From Paracoccus sp. C2R09 (GTDB lineage Bacteria; Pseudomonadota; Alphaproteobacteria; Rhodobacterales; Rhodobacteraceae), in contig NZ_JAHKQB010000014.1 in assembly GCF_018860625.1 (NCBI RefSeq), positions 62,001 to 126,000 on the forward strand: DNA of 64,000 bases. The letters run 5' to 3'. The translations under genes were made by a program, and so were the position numbers. Below, in pieces: positions 60,886-64,000 of this stretch (position 1 is its first letter; every line of letters starts with the position of its first letter). The notes below the pieces were generated by a model, which saw only the letters and a program-made list of their open reading frames with translations, ran no database searches and was not told the DNA's origin.

Positions 60886-62067
60886 ATGCTGTCCAACCTC
60901 AAACCGCAAGCCGCCGACAAGATCCTGATGCTGATCGAGGAATACAAGGCCGACACCCGACAGGGCAAGGTCGACCTGGGCGTCGGCGTCTACAAGGACC
61001 CGCAGGGCGTCACCCCGGTCATGCGCGCCGTCAAGGCCGCCGAGAGCCGCATCTGGGAAACCCAGACCACCAAGACCTATACCGGTCTGGCGGGCGAACC
61101 CGAATACCGCGCCGCCATGGCCCGCCTGGTCCTGGGCGAGGCGCCGGTGGACCGGCTTGCCTCGGTCGCGTCGGTGGGCGGCACGGGCGCGGTGCGCCAG
61201 GCGCTGGAGCTGGCGCGGATGGCCAATCCCGACCTGACGGTGCATGTCTCGGATCCGACCTGGCCGAACCACCTGTCGATCATGAAATTCATGGGCCTGC
61301 CCTTCGTCGAATACCGTTACTTCGACAATGACAGCCGCGGCGTCGATTTCGACGCGATGAAGGAAGACATCGCACGGGCGAAGAAGGGCGACATCGTGCT
61401 GCTGCACGGCTGCTGCCACAACCCGACCGGCGCGAACCTGACCATGGACCAGTGGGCCGAGGTCGTGGCCATTCTGGAAAAGACCGGCGCGGTCCCGCTG
61501 ATCGACCTGGCCTATCAGGGCTTCGGCGACGGGCTGGACGCCGATGCGCAGGCCACGCGCCTTGTCGCCAAGAGCCTGCCCGAAGTGCTGATCGCCGCGT
61601 CCTGCAGCAAGAATTTCGGCATCTATCGCGAACGGACCGGCATCCTGATGGCGCTGACCGAGAACGGCACGGCGCGCGATCTGGCCCAAGGGTCGATGGC
61701 CTATCTGAACCGCCAGAACTTCAGCTTCCCGCCCGATCACGGTGCGCGGATCGTGTCGACCATCCTGGACGACCAGGCACTGCGTGCCGACTGGCAGGCG
61801 GAACTGGAAGAGGTGCGCAACACCATGCTGGCCCTGCGCGAGCAGCTGGCATCGGAACTGCGCGACCTGTCGGGCAGCGACCGGTTCGATTTCGTCGCGC
61901 GCCATCGCGGCATGTTCTCGCGCCTGGGCGCCACGCCCGAGCAGGTCGAGACGATGAAGCGCGAGGCGGGCATCTACATGGTGGGTGATTCGCGCCTGAA
62001 CATCGCGGGCCTGAACACCGACACGGTCCCGGTCCTGGCACGCGCGATCATCGACGCGGGCGTCTGA
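60886..62067 (+). CDS. tyrB: aromatic amino acid / aspartate aminotransferase
   Basis: A 393-residue class I PLP enzyme. LGVGVYKDPQGVTPVMRAVK, LLHGCCHNPTGANLTMDQWA and the PLP lysine K242 in SCSKNFGIYRERTG define the AspC/TyrB group. From memory the sequence is very close to the characterised aromatic aminotransferase of Paracoccus denitrificans. It can also transaminate cysteine to 3-mercaptopyruvate in related enzymes. Same operon as sseA. Confidence 0.93.
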   Translation: MLSNLKPQAADKILMLIEEYKADTRQGKVDLGVGVYKDPQGVTPVMRAVKAAESRIWETQTTKTYTGLAGEPEYRAAMARLVLGEAPVDRLASVASVGGTGAVRQALELARMANPDLTVHVSDPTWPNHLSIMKFMGLPFVEYRYFDNDSRGVDFDAMKEDIARAKKGDIVLLHGCCHNPTGANLTMDQWAEVVAILEKTGAVPLIDLAYQGFGDGLDADAQATRLVAKSLPEVLIAASCSKNFGIYRERTGILMALTENGTARDLAQGSMAYLNRQNFSFPPDHGARIVSTILDDQALRADWQAELEEVRNTMLALREQLASELRDLSGSDRFDFVARHRGMFSRLGATPEQVETMKREAGIYMVGDSRLNIAGLNTDTVPVLARAIIDAGV

Positions 62068-62089
62068 GGCGCCATCCGCCTGAAACGCG

Positions 62090-62118
62090 AAAAGGGGGCG
62101 CATCGGCGCCCCCTTTTT
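62090..62118. terminator. bidirectional terminator after tyrB
   Basis: A perfect 12-bp stem (AAAAGGGGGCGC and GCGCCCCCTTTT) with loop ATCG; T-runs on both strands. Confidence 0.92.
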
Positions 62119-62140
62119 CGTGTCCCGCAATCCGGCGGGG

Positions 62141-62470
62141 TCAGCGCGCGGCCAGTCGCTGCTCGATATAGTCGCGCAGCTCCTCGACCTCGGAGCGGCT
62201 GTCGCGCAGGGCCTCCATCGCGGCGCGGGCCTCGGATTCGGCGCCGATCGCACGCGAAGACAGCACGGCCTCGCGTTCCTCCAGCAGGGCGATGGCCGCG
62301 TCGCGCTCCTCCTCGACCTCGTGCAGCGACTGGGCCATGCGGTCCAGATCGGACATGTCGGCCTGTGCGGGGCGGACGAAGCGATGGACCAGCCAGCTGG
62401 CGATCCATCCCAGAAGGAAGGCGCCGAACAGGATGACGGCGGTCACGGCGATGAATTCGGATCGGTTCAT
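62141..62470 (-). CDS. small membrane-anchored coiled-coil protein
   Basis: A 109-residue protein of unrecognised family. One hydrophobic helix (about residues 5-30) is followed by a charged coiled coil (LHEVEEERDAAIALLEEREA onward). It is a likely inner-membrane protein with a cytoplasmic or periplasmic coil. It overlaps the OmpA-domain gene by four bases and so is probably coexpressed with it. Confidence 0.8.
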   Translation of the reverse strand: MNRSEFIAVTAVILFGAFLLGWIASWLVHRFVRPAQADMSDLDRMAQSLHEVEEERDAAIALLEEREAVLSSRAIGAESEARAAMEALRDSRSEVEELRDYIEQRLAAR

Positions 62471-64000
62471 TCGGCAGGGGTCTCGTCGGTCTGTTCCTCG
62501 CCGACCCGGGTGATCACGCTTTCGGGGCGCGCGCCGGGGCGCGGCGTGTCGTCGTCCGGTGTCAGCACGGGCACCCTAATGTTTTCCTCGCGTTCGTCCA
62601 GCGTCTCGAATTCCTCGCTGACGCCGACGGTCATGGGGACCATGCCCGCGGTCTGGGCATGGGGCAGCTGCGGCCCCTGCATCCGCGGCGGCACGAGGCC
62701 ATGTTCGGGCAGCGCAGGGCCGAAGACCGGCGGCAGCTGCGGCCCCTGCATCGCGGCCCGATCGGGTTCGGCCTCGACGGGGGCATCGGGATCGCGGGTC
62801 ACGCCCGAAATGGTGACCGGCGGGTCCAGCGCGTCGCTGCGAACGGGGCGCGGGGTCAGAAGGCGGAATTCGATCCGGCGGTTCGCCTCGCGCCCCGCCT
62901 CGGTCTCGTTTGTGTCGATGGGCTGGCTTTCGCCGTAACCGCGCGAGGTCATGTTGACGGTGTCGATCCCCGCCTCGGACATGGCCTGCACGATGGCCTG
63001 CGCCCGACCGCGCGACAGTTCCGCGTTGAACCCCTCCGAGCCCTGGCTGTCGGTATGGCCGCCCGCCTCGATCTGGAAATCGGCGCAATCGGTCATCGCC
63101 TCGGCCAGCTGTTCCAGCGTCGGGCCGGGATCGCCGGCGATGGTGGACTTGCTCGGCTCGAAGCCGATCGCGCTCTCGCTCATGATGCGGTTCAGGCGCG
63201 CCACGCATTCCTCGCCATCGGGCAGCCCGAGCGCCGGGTCCAGCCTGCGATCGTAGCGGATGGCCAATTGATAGCGCGCACCCGCGCCAAGCCTGCTGGA
63301 CAGGATCGCGGCGGCCTTGTCGGTGGTGGCGGGATCGCCCGACAGGCCCGTCAACGCGACGATATCGGGGGTGACGCGGGTGCTGCCCGATTGCAGCGTG
63401 TCCATCGCCTCGAGCGCGGCGATCACGCGGACGGTCCAGCCGCCCGGAACGGCCTCGTCGTCGCGCAGCCCGCTCTCGGTGACGTCGAAGCGGCTCTCGG
63501 CAAAGCTTGCGACCGCCTCGCGCATCTGTTCATCCGCCATGCGCCCGCGCATCGACAGCGTGCCCTGATCGGTCAGGGTGGCCAGGAACTCGATCGGGGC
63601 AGCCTGGCGCGGCTCGGCCTGCTGCAGCGTGGCGTCCAGCGAAAACACCGCGGGCAGGCGTGCTTCCAGTCCCGCGACCGCGCGGTCGAACAGTTCGGGA
63701 TCGACCTCGGGGGGGACGACCAGCGCGACGTCGGCATCCGACAGCGTGACATCGCCCAGCCCCAGGGCCGCGACGGTCTCGATCGCGGCGGCGGCGGCGG
63801 CGCCCCATTCGGGGCTGGGCGCGCCAAGCCCCAGCGTGCAGTTGGCGGGCCCCGACAGGCCGGCCTTGCGCGCGGCATCCGTGATCAGGGTGCGAGCCTC
63901 TTCGGTCTCGGCGGCGCAGGCGTCGAAGCGCGGACCGGTCCCGTCCATGACATAACGCAGCGTGAAGGGCGCGATCACCGGGCGCGGCGCCGAGATCTGC
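62467..64000 (-). CDS. OmpA-domain outer-membrane/wall protein (5' end beyond window)
   Basis: At least 511 residues; the frame is open to the window edge, so the N-terminus is missing. A GTG at 63978 is not the likely start. The C-terminal OmpA peptidoglycan-binding domain contains GHTDSQGSEGFNAELSRGRA and GYGESQPIDTNETEAGREAN. Upstream lie repeated alpha/beta units like those of BON-type domains. A proline-rich tail after the OmpA domain contains MQGPQLP twice. It probably links envelope and peptidoglycan. Confidence 0.85.
   Translation of the reverse strand, partial: QISAPRPVIAPFTLRYVMDGTGPRFDACAAETEEARTLITDAARKAGLSGPANCTLGLGAPSPEWGAAAAAAIETVAALGLGDVTLSDADVALVVPPEVDPELFDRAVAGLEARLPAVFSLDATLQQAEPRQAAPIEFLATLTDQGTLSMRGRMADEQMREAVASFAESRFDVTESGLRDDEAVPGGWTVRVIAALEAMDTLQSGSTRVTPDIVALTGLSGDPATTDKAAAILSSRLGAGARYQLAIRYDRRLDPALGLPDGEECVARLNRIMSESAIGFEPSKSTIAGDPGPTLEQLAEAMTDCADFQIEAGGHTDSQGSEGFNAELSRGRAQAIVQAMSEAGIDTVNMTSRGYGESQPIDTNETEAGREANRRIEFRLLTPRPVRSDALDPPVTISGVTRDPDAPVEAEPDRAAMQGPQLPPVFGPALPEHGLVPPRMQGPQLPHAQTAGMVPMTVGVSEEFETLDEREENIRVPVLTPDDDTPRPGARPESVITRVGEEQTDETPAE
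62663..62752 (-). repeat. 21-bp direct repeat in the OmpA-domain gene
   Basis: The same 21 bases occur at 62663-62683 and 62732-62752, 69 bases apart (23 codons), encoding MQGPQLP twice. The in-frame spacing suggests a partial segment duplication. Confidence 0.75.

Overview
The window is GC-rich, densely coded alphaproteobacterial chromosome. The best fit is a Paracoccus-like member of the Rhodobacterales. Reasons: genes packed with 1-4 bp stop/start overlaps; CcrM methyltransferase beside rnhB; a TrcR/DUF1013 cell-cycle regulator; COQ9; an alphaproteobacterial flagellar island; and an aromatic aminotransferase that closely matches, from memory, the Paracoccus denitrificans enzyme. No rRNA, tRNA, CRISPR array, insertion sequence or prophage was seen. 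No stretch longer than 300 bases lacks a gene; the longest gaps are about 180 bases.

Layout. (1) 27-11185: a hybrid histidine kinase and response regulator pair, divergent from a branched-chain-type ABC importer (livG-H-M-K-F) bracketed by two acyl-CoA-ligase-like genes; probably uptake and CoA activation of an unidentified carboxylic acid. (2) 11271-23962: a flagellar island. motB-flgE-flgK-flgL-flgI read right. A nine-gene operon flgB-flgC-fliE-fliQ-flgF-flgG-flgA-flgH-fliL reads left. fliI reads right. A family 2 glycosyltransferase sits between the two convergent arms. Two near-consensus CtrA-type boxes, each with an adjacent or embedded GANTC site, lie upstream of flgE and between flgB and fliI. 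(3) 24050-26661: a Crp-family regulator and a translationally coupled pair of cell-wall proteins (L,D-transpeptidase and extensin-like). (4) 26846-38763: a single-direction catabolic island with a TRAP transporter, an IclR regulator and a complete beta-oxidation set (fusion hydratase/dehydrogenase, thiolase, two acyl-CoA dehydrogenases, thioesterase, enoyl-CoA hydratase, ligase), resembling the pimelate (pim) operon of Rhodopseudomonas. (5) 38785-42559: a GntR/HutC regulator divergent from an Fsr-like MFS exporter and an unusual two-part GT90 protein. (6) 42569-64000: mostly housekeeping: allA, rnhB, ccrM, an AlkB-type hydroxylase, mutY, a DciA-like protein, dsbA, mscL, ald/lrp, rpsU, COQ9, RNase T2, trcR, a succinate-semialdehyde-type dehydrogenase, a P1 peptidase with an ion channel, smpB, sseA, tyrB, and an OmpA-domain protein cut by the window end.

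Genes that plausibly work together: CcrM methylates GANTC, and its own promoter carries two such sites; TrcR belongs to the same cell-cycle circuitry. The TRAP/IclR/beta-oxidation genes form one catabolic unit. TyrB could make 3-mercaptopyruvate from cysteine, the substrate of SseA encoded one base upstream. Functions given without a named family motif are inference.
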